In this document: positions 63,610-64,000 of the stretch, one piece after another
Layout of the letters: the number at the start of each line of letters is the position of its first letter
Numbering within the stretch: position 1 is the first letter of the stretch
From: Shewanella kaireitica
GTDB lineage: Bacteria > Pseudomonadota > Gammaproteobacteria > Enterobacterales > Shewanellaceae
NCBI RefSeq assembly: GCF_023284045.1
Contig: NZ_JAKIKQ010000012.1
Span: forward strand, 91,996-155,995
Length of the DNA: 64,000 nt
Direction: 5' to 3'
The notes under the pieces: model-generated
The model's input: only the letters and a program-made list of their open reading frames with translations
Told to the model about the DNA's origin: nothing
Database searches by the model: none
Position numbers and translations under genes: made by a program

Positions 63610-63699
63610 ATAACGTCAGCTTAGTTTTGTCTATTTGAGTAGAATGGCAGTTGGCTTTTAACCAATCGGTCGAAGGTTCGAATCCTTCACGACCCACCA
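63610..63699 (+). pseudogene. tRNA-Lys remnant, 5' part replaced
   Basis: Anticodon arm, T-arm, acceptor 3' strand and CCA are kept, but the acceptor 5' strand reads AACGTC and the D-arm is altered, so the acceptor cannot pair. Confidence 0.8.
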
Positions 63700-63753
63700 C
63701 TTCTTATAGATTTTGAAACACTCCCTTAGATAGAGTCTTTGCAATAACAATTC

Positions 63754-63853
63754 ATAACGTCAGCTCAGTTTTGTCCATTTGAGTAGAATGGCAGTTGGCT
63801 TGCTCTTTTTTACAAGCAATTGGTCGAAGGTTCGAATCCTTCACGACCCACCA
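63754..63853 (+). pseudogene. tRNA-Lys remnant with changed anticodon arm
   Basis: Same altered 5' part as the previous remnant. The anticodon arm is replaced by GCTTG-CTCTTTTTTA-CAAGC, a new perfect 5-bp stem with a ten-base loop. The 3' half and CCA are intact. Confidence 0.8.
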
Positions 63854-63907
63854 CTTCTTATAGATTTAGAAACACTCCCTTAGATAGAATCTTTGCAATA
63901 ACAATTC

Positions 63908-64000
63908 ATAACGTCAGCTCAGTTTTGTCCATTTGAGTAGAATGGCAGTTGGCTTGCTCTTTTTTACAAGCAATTGGTCGAAGGTTCGAATCCTTCACGA
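63908..64000 (+). pseudogene. tRNA-Lys remnant cut by the window end
   Basis: Near-identical to the preceding remnant up to the window edge, which falls inside the acceptor 3' strand. Confidence 0.75.

Larger units (their letters stand above)
63556..64000 (+). repeat. Tandem repeat units of decayed tRNA-Lys (period 144-154 bases)
   Basis: Three units start at 63556, 63700 and 63854, the last cut by the window edge. Each has a roughly 65-base spacer beginning CTTCTTATA, followed by a tRNA-like segment. The second and third units carry a ten-base insertion relative to the first. Confidence 0.85.

Noticed and set aside
62926..64000. CRISPR array
   Set aside because: The repeats are tRNA genes and tRNA-derived units with variable 40-130-base spacers that are themselves repeated, not unique spacers of constant length.

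Overview
The window reads as chromosomal DNA of a marine gammaproteobacterium, almost certainly Shewanella. The gene order around rnt-motY, upp-purMN, asnB and tol-pal, the Dld-II/LldP lactate pair, the DcaP-type porin and the AT-leaning composition all fit that genus. I cannot name the species. No phage, insertion sequence, CRISPR array or rRNA operon was seen. Most of the window is housekeeping and envelope biology, with the unusual material in the intergenic regions and at the right end.

Layout. 0-9.4 kb: a secreted lipase-like hydrolase with a lipoprotein partner, a GNAT enzyme, a LysR regulator divergent from a YdhR-type monooxygenase, YecM, an L,D-transpeptidase, a voltage-gated-type cation channel with a zinc-ribbon tail, a MATE pump, a DUF2986 protein and YqfB. 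9.4-14.6 kb: a TetR-RND efflux operon preceded by a perfect 16-bp-arm inverted repeat. 14.6-22 kb: small envelope and membrane proteins, and an operon of two DUF1538 membrane proteins with a PII-like and a CBS protein. It continues with two overlapping unknown genes, a CatB-like acetyltransferase, a glutaredoxin-like protein and a peptidase E relative. 22-37.4 kb: a large DUF748 protein, a ferredoxin-reductase fusion, VOC proteins, DUF445, a CHMI-like tautomerase, AsnB, an M28 peptidase lipoprotein, an outer-membrane protein and a Fur-box-preceded TonB receptor. 37.4-46.6 kb: Dld-II and LldP, a cache-domain histidine kinase with its NarL-type regulator, and a DcaP porin. 46.6-54.5 kb: purM-purN, upp, a YuiF-like transporter, a 2-Cys peroxiredoxin, a small MBOAT-like protein, a disrupted small membrane-protein gene, RNase T and MotY. 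54.5-62.7 kb: an unannotated small-RNA candidate, a prolyl oligopeptidase and ybgC-tolQRAB-pal-cpoB. 62.7-64 kb: five intact tRNA-Lys(TTT) genes followed by decaying tRNA-like copies that run off the window.

The most interesting signals are these. (1) A roughly 173-nt minus-strand sRNA candidate at 54564-54737 has a consensus sigma-70 promoter, a strong terminator and an SD-complementary CU-rich stretch. (2) A 67-bp element about 79% identical lies upstream of both lldP and the DcaP porin. It carries a CTA-GGG-N4-CCC-TAG-type palindrome with a relative just upstream of the intervening two-component genes, and each copy lies 148-149 bp from a matching FNR/EtrA-like box. (3) The DUF1538-DUF1538-PII-CBS operon looks like a nucleotide-sensing, two-subunit membrane transporter or channel. 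(4) The tRNA-Lys array contains two acceptor-stem isoforms that differ by compensatory changes, and a tail of copies that keep the 3' half of the tRNA but lose the 5' half.
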